From Halorubrum xinjiangense (GTDB taxonomy: Archaea; Halobacteriota; Halobacteria; Halobacteriales; Haloferacaceae), in NCBI RefSeq assembly GCF_900102375.1, contig NZ_FNBO01000012.1:48190-112189 (forward strand): a DNA stretch of 64,000 bases. The letters run 5' to 3'. Shown one piece after another: positions 25,594 through 33,084 of the stretch (positions are counted from its first letter, which is position 1; each line of letters starts with the position of its first letter). Both the position numbers and the translations under genes were made by a program. A model generated the notes under the pieces. That model was not told the origin of the DNA and did not search any database. It saw only the letters and a program-made list of their open reading frames with translations.

Positions 25594-26096
25594 GCCTCAC
25601 TGACGAGGAACGCGGGCGGCTCGCGGACGTGGTCCGCCTCCAGCCGACGAAGAACGGCGAGCTCCAGGACGCCTGGGAGATGGAGAGCGGCAGCGAGGTC
25701 CACGGCTACCTCGAAAACCACCTGAAGGAGTACTACTACCGCGACGACGACAGCCTGATCCGCGCAACGGCCGAGGCGAACGACCTCGTCGACGTCGAGC
25801 CCGGCGTCGAGCCCGACGCGGTCGCGCGCGGCGCCGTCCCGGAGACGATCCGCGTCTCCGAGCTGGAATCGCGGGTCGTCGACGTGCTCGCCGGCCCCGA
25901 GGAGCGCTCGCAGTCCGTCGTCAGCGTGCTCAACGCGGTCCGCGAGGCGTTCGACGCCGACCCCGAGGTGGACGCGGTGCGGCGGGCGCTCCGCAGCCTC
26001 GAACGCAAGAACGTCGTCGAGGTCGTCTACCGGACCGTGCCGACGTTCCGACTGGCGGTCGACCGCGACGAGATCACGGTCGAGGTCGAGGCGTAG
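25590..26096 (+). CDS. Haloarchaeal winged-helix-like protein (DUF5797-like)
   Basis: 168-aa protein beginning MSLTDEERGRLADVVRLQPT. The segment PTKNGELQDAWEMESGSEVH and the C-terminal VRRALRSLERKNVVEVVYRT look like helix-turn-helix or winged-helix elements, so DNA or RNA binding is plausible. From memory it fits DUF5797. Its start overlaps the gatA stop by ATGA, so it is expressed with gatCA; whether it serves translation or regulates the operon is unknown. Confidence 0.8.
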   Translation: MSLTDEERGRLADVVRLQPTKNGELQDAWEMESGSEVHGYLENHLKEYYYRDDDSLIRATAEANDLVDVEPGVEPDAVARGAVPETIRVSELESRVVDVLAGPEERSQSVVSVLNAVREAFDADPEVDAVRRALRSLERKNVVEVVYRTVPTFRLAVDRDEITVEVEA

Positions 26097-26180
26097 GCGG
26101 CCGCGACGCGGCCGACCCCAGCCCGGTCGTGCGCGTAACCGCCGACACGATTTTGTACCACGACTGACACCCTGCTACCG

Positions 26181-26642
26181 ATGGCCGACGACGAGACCCT
26201 CCGCGAGCGGTTCCGCCGCAACGCCAGCGGCATCGCCGCCACGACGGTGACGGGCACGTGGCTCGCCGCCCTCCTCGCCGGGTTCGACTGGTGGCTCGGG
26301 TTCATGCTCTTCGGGTATATCGTGATCGTCCCGATCGTCTCGATGTTGTTCGACGAGGAGGAAGCGGAGTCCGTCCACGTCGAGTCGGAGTCGGGCTCGG
26401 TCCGCGTCGAGCGCGGCAAGGCGGCTGAGCGCGACGACGCGGCCGACGACACGACGGACGCCTTGGCGCGGCTGCGGACTCGATACGCGAACGGCGACCT
26501 CACCGACGAGCAGTTCGAGCGGAAGCTCGACCGCCTGCTGGAGACCGAGACGCCCGAGGACGCCGCCGAGTGGGCGGAACGGAACCGGGGGAAGCTGGAG
26601 CGCGACGTGGAGCGAAATCGAGACGTGGAGCGGGAGCGCTGA
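26181..26642 (+). CDS. Membrane protein with C-terminal SHOCT domain
   Basis: 153 aa. One or two membrane helices (about 18-58) carry tryptophans (GFDWWLGFMLFGYIVIVPIV). An acidic linker follows, then a SHOCT motif (ALARLRTRYANGDLTDEQFE...LDRLLETE) and an Arg/Glu-rich tail. SHOCT domains are short oligomerisation modules at the ends of many membrane and soluble proteins. No enzymatic role can be assigned. Confidence 0.82.
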   Translation: MADDETLRERFRRNASGIAATTVTGTWLAALLAGFDWWLGFMLFGYIVIVPIVSMLFDEEEAESVHVESESGSVRVERGKAAERDDAADDTTDALARLRTRYANGDLTDEQFERKLDRLLETETPEDAAEWAERNRGKLERDVERNRDVERER

Positions 26643-26773
26643 CGCGACACGGGAGGGCGGTAGAGCGGGAGCGCGACGCGGGTCTGAACCACTGTCGCGG
26701 GGATCTCACTCGCGCCGCGGGGGCGACGCGGCCGAACCTCAAGCTTCAATGCGCGCGGCCGACTCGACCGCGT

Positions 26774-27019
26774 ATGAGCGACCAGGAACTCCGGAAGGAG
26801 GCGCACGACCTCGACGTCACCGTCTGGGTGGGGAAACACGGTATCGATTCGGTCGTCGACGAGCTGGCCGACCAGCTCGACGACCGGAAGCTGGTGAAAG
26901 TGAAGTTCCTCCGGGCGGCCCGCGGCGGGACGTCGACCGATGAGCTCGCCGATGAGCTCGCCGAGGCCGTCGGCGCCGACCTGATCGAGACGCGCGGCAA
27001 CACGGCGGTGCTCCACTGA
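26774..27019 (+). CDS. CRM (YhbY-type) RNA-binding protein
   Basis: 81-aa single-domain protein. It shows the YhbY/CRS1 arrangement: an N-terminal helix, the loop VWVGKHGIDSVVDELADQL (the GxxG-like KHG), LVKVKFL, and the C-terminal ADLIETRGNTAVLH matching the family's VQxIGxxxVLYR-type end. Bacterial YhbY binds pre-ribosomal particles; archaeal members are presumed to assist ribosome assembly. The start is fixed by length; its stop overlaps the mscS start by 1 nt. Confidence 0.9.
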   Translation: MSDQELRKEAHDLDVTVWVGKHGIDSVVDELADQLDDRKLVKVKFLRAARGGTSTDELADELAEAVGADLIETRGNTAVLH

Positions 27020-27912
27020 TGAGCGCCGCCGCGGGAACGATCGGACCGCTCGCGGTCGCGAGGGCGCTGGAGCCGTACCTCGGCCCGGTGACCGACCTCG
27101 CCGTCGACGCGGCGATCTTCCTCGCGGTCGTCGTCGCGACGTACGTCGTTTATAAGTCGCTCGTCACGTCGGTCCTCCGACGCGTCTTCGACCGGCAGGG
27201 GCTCGACGAGCACGCCCGGCGTCCGCTCCAGAAGATCGTGGCGTTCCTCGTGCTGTTCGCCGGCGTCACGGTCGCGTTCGGCGCGGCGGGTTACCAGGGG
27301 TTCCTGCGCTCGCTGGCGACGATCGCGGCCGCGGCGACGCTCGCGATCGGCTTCGCGCTGCAAGACGTGATCAAGAACTTCGTCGCCGGCGTCTTCATCT
27401 ACACGGACAAGCCGTTCCGCATCGGCGACTGGATCGAGTGGAACGACAACTCGGGGGTCGTCGAGGACATCTCTTTCCGCGTCACCCGCGTCCGGACGTT
27501 CGACAACGAGCTGCTCACGGTGCCGAACCACACGCTGACGAGCGACGTCGTGAAAAACCCGGTCGCCAAGAAGACGCTCCGTCTGAAGTTCGTCTTCGGG
27601 ATCGACTACGAGGACGACGTCGAGACGGCGACCGACATCATCGTCGAGGAGGCCGAAAAGAGCGAGGCGATCCTCGAAGAGCCCGCGCCGTCGGTCCGGC
27701 TGACCGAACTGGCCGACTCCTACGTCGGCCTCCAGTCGCGTATCTGGATCGACGACCCGTCGCGGGCGGACTTCGTGAAGGCGCGCGCCGACTACGTGAA
27801 GGCCGTCAAGGCGCGGTTCGACGACGAGGGCATCTCGATCCCGTTCCCGCAGCGGACCGTCTCGGGCCGGAACGAGTGGACTGACCCCTCGTCGTTTGGC
27901 GGGGGCGACTGA
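27019..27912 (+). CDS. mscS: Small-conductance mechanosensitive channel (MscS family)
   Basis: 297 aa. Three membrane helices (about 20-45, 68-90, 95-115) lead into the MscS beta domain. The pore-lining TM3 is alanine/glycine-rich (TIAAAATLAIGFALQD), followed by the signature FVAGVFIYTDKPFRIGDWIE, then VVEDISFRVTRVRTFDNE and the C-terminal alpha/beta domain with FPQRTV. It opens under membrane tension to release solutes on hypo-osmotic shock. It overlaps the CRM gene by one base and precedes the Trk cluster, fitting osmotic homeostasis. Confidence 0.94.
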   Translation: MSAAAGTIGPLAVARALEPYLGPVTDLAVDAAIFLAVVVATYVVYKSLVTSVLRRVFDRQGLDEHARRPLQKIVAFLVLFAGVTVAFGAAGYQGFLRSLATIAAAATLAIGFALQDVIKNFVAGVFIYTDKPFRIGDWIEWNDNSGVVEDISFRVTRVRTFDNELLTVPNHTLTSDVVKNPVAKKTLRLKFVFGIDYEDDVETATDIIVEEAEKSEAILEEPAPSVRLTELADSYVGLQSRIWIDDPSRADFVKARADYVKAVKARFDDEGISIPFPQRTVSGRNEWTDPSSFGGGD

Positions 27913-27967
27913 GTCTTCGGCGATGACGGCCGAACCCGGGCGACCGCGCCCGGCGGGAGCGATAGTA

Positions 27968-27981
27968 ACCCACTAGTGGGT
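27968..27981. promoter_or_regulatory. 14-bp perfect palindrome before trkA
   Basis: ACCCACTAGTGGGT is an exact inverted repeat between mscS and trkA. It lies just downstream of a TATA-like ATAGTAA (27962-27968) and 20-33 nt before the trkA ATG. The position, across the likely transcription start, suits a repressor operator for the potassium-uptake genes. No regulator is identified. Confidence 0.5.
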
Positions 27982-28000
27982 CCGCGTGGTCGATGCGTCC

Positions 28001-29338
28001 ATGTACGTGGTCGTCATCGGGGCCGGCGAGGTCGGGACGAGCATCGCCGCGAGTCTCGCGTCGGACCACGAGGTCGTCGTCGTCGACGTCGATCCGGACC
28101 GGGCGGAACAGCTCAAGTACGAACTCGACGTCCTCACCATCGCGGGCGACGGCACGTCCTCGGAGATCCAGACGGCCGCGGACGTCGGCCGTGCGGACAT
28201 GGTCATCGCCTGCACCGACAACGATCAGACGAACCTCGTCGCCTGCGGCACCGCGAAGACGCTCGGCGGCGGGTTCACCATCGCCCGCGTGAAGAGCACG
28301 GACTTCCTCCGCACGTGGCAGGGCAGCGAGGGGGCGTTCGGCGTCGACTTCATGGTGTGTACGGATCTCCTGACCGCGGAGAACATCGTCCGCGTCATCG
28401 GGCTCCCGGCGGCGGTCGACGTCGACCCCTTCGCCGGCGGGCTCGTCCAGATGGCGGAGTTCGAGATCGCGGAAGACAGCCCCGTCGCCGGACAGACCGT
28501 CTCGGAGGCGGACCGGTTCGAGTCGCTCACCTTCGTCGGCATGTTCCGCGACGGCGAGATGATCATCCCCCGCGGGGACACCGACATCGCCGTCGGGGAC
28601 CGCGCCGTGGTGATCGGGAGCCCCGAGAGCGTCCAGTCGTTCGCGACCGACGTGGCGCCGGAGACGACGCCGGACGACGCGGACGACATCGTCATCGTCG
28701 GCGGTAGCGAGATCGGCTACCAGACCGCCCGACTGCTCGAGGAGCGCGAACTCCAGCCCAGGGTGATCGAGAAGGACCGCGACCGCGCGCGGTGGCTCGC
28801 CGAGCAGCTTCCCAAATCCGTCGTGATGGAACACGACGCGACCGACGCGGAGTTCCTCACGCGAGAGAACGTCGACGACGCCGACATCGTCGTCACCGCG
28901 CTCGGGTCGGACGAACAGAACCTCCTCGTCTCGGTCCTCGTGAAGCGCCTCGGCGTCGACCGCGTGATCGCCGTCGTCGACAGCCCCGACTACGTCACCG
29001 TCTTCGAGGAGATCGGCATCGACATCGCGATCAACCCCCGCACCGTGACCGCCGAGGAGATCACGCGGTTCACCTACGAGAGCGTCGCGGAGAACATCGC
29101 GGTGCTGGAGAACGACCAGGCGGAGGTCCTCGAACTCGAGCTCACCGAGGGGTGCGGGCTCGTCGGCCGCCCCATCTCGGAGATCGTCGCCGACAGCGAC
29201 GTGCGGTTCGTTATCGGTGCGATCACGCGCGAACACCAGCTCGTGACACCGCGCGGAGACACGGTCCTCCGGCCGGGCGATCACGTGATCCTCCTCGTGG
29301 AGTCCGACTCCGTGAGCGAGATCACCTCGATGGCGTGA
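28001..29338 (+). CDS. trkA: Trk potassium-uptake regulator TrkA (two RCK modules)
   Basis: Cytosolic NAD(H)/ATP-binding gating subunit (445 aa) of a Trk K+ transporter. There are two tandem RCK units, each a Rossmann domain plus a TrkA-C domain. The first opens MYVVVIGAGEVGTSIA with DVDPDRAEQL; the second begins near 232 with DIVIVGGSEIGYQTARLLE. Conserved TGDGTS-type (IAGDGTSSE) and FL(V)CTDNDQTN blocks are present. The ATG at 28001 is chosen from the family start; GTG at 27986 would add five residues and fits the TATA spacing better. trkH follows after 7 nt, so the pair is one transcription unit. Confidence 0.94.
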   Translation: MYVVVIGAGEVGTSIAASLASDHEVVVVDVDPDRAEQLKYELDVLTIAGDGTSSEIQTAADVGRADMVIACTDNDQTNLVACGTAKTLGGGFTIARVKSTDFLRTWQGSEGAFGVDFMVCTDLLTAENIVRVIGLPAAVDVDPFAGGLVQMAEFEIAEDSPVAGQTVSEADRFESLTFVGMFRDGEMIIPRGDTDIAVGDRAVVIGSPESVQSFATDVAPETTPDDADDIVIVGGSEIGYQTARLLEERELQPRVIEKDRDRARWLAEQLPKSVVMEHDATDAEFLTRENVDDADIVVTALGSDEQNLLVSVLVKRLGVDRVIAVVDSPDYVTVFEEIGIDIAINPRTVTAEEITRFTYESVAENIAVLENDQAEVLELELTEGCGLVGRPISEIVADSDVRFVIGAITREHQLVTPRGDTVLRPGDHVILLVESDSVSEITSMA

Positions 29339-29345
29339 GGCGTCG

Positions 29346-30848
29346 ATGACCAGCGGGATCCGCGTCGGCTGGCGGGCGAGCGTCGGTCTCACCGGCGACG
29401 TCCTCGCCGCCCTCCCGGTCCCGCTGGCGTTCCCGCTCCTCGTCGCGCTCTACTACGGCGAGTCGCCGGTCCCGTTCCTCGCGGCGATCGCGGTCTCGAT
29501 CGCGCTCGGCGCGGCGTTCCGGTCGGTGCAGGACCCGGCGGAAGACCTCGGCCCGCGAGAGGCGTTCCTCGCGGTGGCGATGATCTGGTTCCTCGTCGCC
29601 GCCGTCGGCGCGATCCCGTTCGTCGTCGCGGGCGTGGGGACCGTCGCGCACCCGATCAACGCCATGTTCGAGGCGATGAGCGGGCTGACGACGACCGGCG
29701 CGACCGTGCTGCGCGACTTCTCCGTCCACTCCCGCTCCGTCCTGATGTGGCGACAGGTGATCCAGTGGCTCGGCGGACTCGGTATCCTGATCCTCGCGAC
29801 CGCGGTGCTCTCCGAGATCGGCGTCGGCGGGGCGCAGCTGATGGAGTCGGAGTCGCAGACGCAAGACGTCAACAAGCTCACGCCGAAGATCTCTCGGACG
29901 GCGCAGCTCATCTGGGGGATCTACTTCGGGCTCACGGGGCTCGCGGTCGTCGTCTACTTCCTGCTCGGCCTCGCCGTCGACCCGAAGATGGACCTGTATA
30001 ACGCGGTCGCCCACGCGTTCACGTCGGTCGCGACCGCGGGGTTCTCGCCGGAGCCGCGCTCGGTGGGCGCGTTCCACCCGCTCATTCAGTGGGCGGTGGT
30101 GCCGTTCATGGTCATCGGCTCGACGAGTTTTATCCTCATCTACTTCGCCATCAACGGCGAGCCGATGCGCCTCCTCCGGAACGAGGAGTTCCACTTCTAC
30201 CTCGGCGCGATGGGGACGCTGGCGTCGGTCGTCGCGCTCGGGCTGTTCCTCGATCCGAGCGTCGCCTACGGTCCCGAGGCGACCCTCCGGCACGCCGTCT
30301 TCAACGTCGCTTCTATCGTGACGACGACGGGGTACGCCAGCACCGACTACGTCCAGTGGGCGCCCGCGGCGAAGCACATGCTGTTCATGGGGATGTTCAT
30401 CGGGGGAATGGTCGGCTCCACCACCTGCTCGATCAAGTCGCTCCGGTGGCTGGTCGCGCTGAAGTCGTTCAAGCGGAACCTCTTCACGTCGATCCACCCG
30501 GAGGCGGTGCGACCGGTCCGGATCTCGGGGAAGTCGGTCGACGAGGGCGCGATCCGCGACATCTACGCGTACCTCCTCCTCAGCATCGTGATCTTCTTCC
30601 TGCTCGCCGTGGTCATCGTCGTCGACGCCGAGCGCGGCGACGTCCGGGTGACCGAGTTCGAGGCGCTCGGCGCCGCGGCGACGACGTTTCTCAACATCGG
30701 GCCGGGGTTCGGCGAGGCAGGTCCGTACGGGACGTTCGCGACGTTCCCGCTGAGCACGCGGGCCGTGATGATCGTCTTAATGTGGATCGGCCGGATCGAG
30801 ATCATCCCCGTCCTCGTGCTGTTCACGAAGGCGTTCTGGACGTCGTAA
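29346..30848 (+). CDS. trkH: Trk potassium transporter membrane subunit TrkH (first copy)
   Basis: 500-aa polytopic K+ transporter with four pore repeats. Filter segments are visible as SGLTTTGATV, SVATAGFSPE, VTTTGYAST and NIGPGFGE, each keeping the filter glycine. The intramembrane gate loop, normally GSTGGGxK, here reads GSTTCSIK (357-364), losing the glycine run; see findings. The cytoplasmic KSFKRNLFTSIHPEAVRPV follows. It forms a unit with the two-module TrkA just upstream. Confidence 0.93.
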   Translation: MTSGIRVGWRASVGLTGDVLAALPVPLAFPLLVALYYGESPVPFLAAIAVSIALGAAFRSVQDPAEDLGPREAFLAVAMIWFLVAAVGAIPFVVAGVGTVAHPINAMFEAMSGLTTTGATVLRDFSVHSRSVLMWRQVIQWLGGLGILILATAVLSEIGVGGAQLMESESQTQDVNKLTPKISRTAQLIWGIYFGLTGLAVVVYFLLGLAVDPKMDLYNAVAHAFTSVATAGFSPEPRSVGAFHPLIQWAVVPFMVIGSTSFILIYFAINGEPMRLLRNEEFHFYLGAMGTLASVVALGLFLDPSVAYGPEATLRHAVFNVASIVTTTGYASTDYVQWAPAAKHMLFMGMFIGGMVGSTTCSIKSLRWLVALKSFKRNLFTSIHPEAVRPVRISGKSVDEGAIRDIYAYLLLSIVIFFLLAVVIVVDAERGDVRVTEFEALGAAATTFLNIGPGFGEAGPYGTFATFPLSTRAVMIVLMWIGRIEIIPVLVLFTKAFWTS

Positions 30849-30954
30849 CGGTCCGTGAGCGGCCGCGACGGGGCCGTCCCGGCGCTCCCGGATCCGGCCC
30901 CCCTTCGACAGTTTAATACAGCGAACGGGCGACTCCCATATCGATCGAGTAATT

Positions 30955-32523
30955 ATGTCGTGGGGCGTCAACTGGAAGGCGAGCGTCGGGCTTCTCGGGG
31001 TCGGGATCAAGTATCTCGCGCTCACGATGTTGGTTCCGCTGATCGTCGCGGTCGTGTACGGCGAGGACATCTGGGTGTTCCTCGTCTCGCTGGCGGTCGT
31101 CGCGGCGCTCGGACTGGCGGTCGAGCGGGTCGATCCCGAGCCGGACCTGGGCCCCCGCGAGGCGCTGCTCTTCGTCTCGCTCGCGTGGCTCGCCGCCGCG
31201 GCCATCGGCACGGTTCCGTACCTGCTCGCCGGCTACGGGACGAGCTCGACGGTCGGGCTTCAGACCGGCTCGTTCGCCGCCTTCACGGGATCTATCGTCA
31301 ACGCCCTGTTCGAATCAATGAGTGGGTTCACCACGACAGGGGCGACCGTCCTCGGTGCGATCAGCACGGATCAACACTCCCACGCGCTGCTGATGTGGCG
31401 ACAGCTCACGCAGTGGCTCGGCGGGATGGGGATCATCGTCCTGATGATCGCCATCCTCCCGGAGGTCGCCGTCAACGGCGCCCAGCTGATGGAGTCGGAG
31501 GCGCCCGGGCCGGAGCTCCAGAAGCTCACGCCGAGGATCGCGGAGACGGCGCGCGCGCTCTGGCTCATCTACTTCGGCTTCACCGTCCTGCTCGCCGCCC
31601 TCCTGTACGCGCTCCACCTTCTCGGAATGGCGCCGAACATGGACCTCTACAACGCCGTCGCACACGGGTTCACTACCCTTCCGACGGGCGGCTTCTCACC
31701 GCAGGCCGACAGTATCGGGGCGTTCTCCGCCGCGGTCCAGTGGGTGGTCATCCCGTTCATGGTCGTCGCCGGCGTCAACTTCGCGCTGTTCTGGCACGTG
31801 TTACGCGGCGAGGCCGAAGTCATGCTGGAGAACGCGGAGTTCCGCGTGTACGCCGGAGCGCTCGCGGTCGTCACCGCCGTGCTCGCGGTGCTGCTCTTCC
31901 GCGGTGCGGCCCCGCCGATCGAACTCGGCGGGACGACACAGGGGGTCGCCGGGAACTCGCTTCGGCAGGCGGCGTTCCAGATCGGCTCGCTTTTGAACTC
32001 CACCGGGTACGCGACCGCCGACTTCGCGCAGTGGGACACGCACGCGCAGATATTCCTCCTGTTCGCGATGTTCATCGGCGGCTCCGCCGGCTCGACCGGC
32101 GGCGGGGTCAAGATCGTCCGGTGGATCATCGTCGCGAAGGCGATCCGCCGTGAGCTGTTCACGTCGGCCCACCCCGATGTCGTCCAGCCGGTCCGGCTTA
32201 GCGGGAGCGTCGTCGACGAGGACGCGATCCGCGGCATCATGGCGTTTACCCTGCTGTACGTCGTGTTGTTCGCGCTTTCGGCCGTGTTCATCGCGCTCGA
32301 CACCACCCGGGTCGGAATCCAGCTGTCGGTGCTGGAGTCGATCAGCGCATCGCTCGCGACCATCGGGAACATCGGACCGGGCTTCGGCCGGCTTGGGCCG
32401 TTTGGGAGCTACCTCTTTTTCCCGGACACCTCGAAGCTGCTGATGATCTTCCTGATGTGGATCGGGCGGCTGGAGATTGTCCCGGTGCTCGCGGTGTTCA
32501 TCTCGGCGGTCGACAGTCGGTGA
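30955..32523 (+). CDS. trkH: Trk potassium transporter membrane subunit TrkH (second copy)
   Basis: 522-aa TrkH with four pore loops (SGFTTTGATV, TLPTGGFSPQ, NSTGYATAD, NIGPGFGRLG) and the normal gate loop AGSTGGGVKIVR. It is closely related to the first copy in order of blocks (QWLGGMGIIVLMIAILPE; AQLMESEAPGPELQKLTPRI), which suggests tandem duplication. AGTTTAATA about 45 nt upstream gives it a possible own promoter, so it need not depend on the trkA-trkH transcript. Confidence 0.93.
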   Translation: MSWGVNWKASVGLLGVGIKYLALTMLVPLIVAVVYGEDIWVFLVSLAVVAALGLAVERVDPEPDLGPREALLFVSLAWLAAAAIGTVPYLLAGYGTSSTVGLQTGSFAAFTGSIVNALFESMSGFTTTGATVLGAISTDQHSHALLMWRQLTQWLGGMGIIVLMIAILPEVAVNGAQLMESEAPGPELQKLTPRIAETARALWLIYFGFTVLLAALLYALHLLGMAPNMDLYNAVAHGFTTLPTGGFSPQADSIGAFSAAVQWVVIPFMVVAGVNFALFWHVLRGEAEVMLENAEFRVYAGALAVVTAVLAVLLFRGAAPPIELGGTTQGVAGNSLRQAAFQIGSLLNSTGYATADFAQWDTHAQIFLLFAMFIGGSAGSTGGGVKIVRWIIVAKAIRRELFTSAHPDVVQPVRLSGSVVDEDAIRGIMAFTLLYVVLFALSAVFIALDTTRVGIQLSVLESISASLATIGNIGPGFGRLGPFGSYLFFPDTSKLLMIFLMWIGRLEIVPVLAVFISAVDSR

Positions 32524-32643
32524 TCGCTCCCACTGTCGGCGTTCGAAATCGCGGTCTTGACGGCCGAGAGTTCCTCTACGCGTCGCTAACGGCTCGGTTT
32601 GAGAGAGCGTATCTTCTTAACTGACGAGAATAGTGGTGTTGGT

Positions 32644-33084
32644 ATGACGACTCCCGACGACTCCGACGGGCAGAGTCTGCTCGGCCACGTCCTCCTCCCG
32701 GTCGCACACGAGGAGGACGCGCTGGCGACCGCACGGGCGCTCGAACCGTACGACCCGGAGCGCGTGACCGCGCTCCACGTCGTCGAGAAGGGCGAGGGCG
32801 TCCCGGACAAGACGCCCGTCGAACAGTCCGAGGAACTGGCCGCGCAGTCGTACGCGGCGGTCCGAACAGTGTTCCCGGACGCGGACGAGCACACGGCGTA
32901 CGCCCGCGACGTCGTCGGCGCGATCTTCGACGCGGCCGACGAGGTCGACGCGAGCGCGGTCGCCTACCGCTCTCGCGGCGGGAACCGGCTGATGCAATTC
33001 CTCTCGGGTGACATCTCGCTGAGGCTGGCGACGACCGCGCCGCTCCCAGTGATTGCGCTCCCGCAGGGTGACGACGGGGAATGA
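32644..33084 (+). CDS. Universal-stress-like domain protein
   Basis: 146-aa single-domain protein with an Usp-like fold: VLLPVAHEEDALATARAL at the start and the end SLRLATTAPLPVIALP. The ATP-binding G-2x-G-9x-G loop is degenerate (SRGGNRLMQFLSGDISLRL), so nucleotide binding is uncertain. The ATG at 32644 is preferred over 32599. It overlaps the permease start by 4 nt and is thus part of a transporter operon, as is common for haloarchaeal Usp proteins next to transporters. Confidence 0.8.
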   Translation: MTTPDDSDGQSLLGHVLLPVAHEEDALATARALEPYDPERVTALHVVEKGEGVPDKTPVEQSEELAAQSYAAVRTVFPDADEHTAYARDVVGAIFDAADEVDASAVAYRSRGGNRLMQFLSGDISLRLATTAPLPVIALPQGDDGE

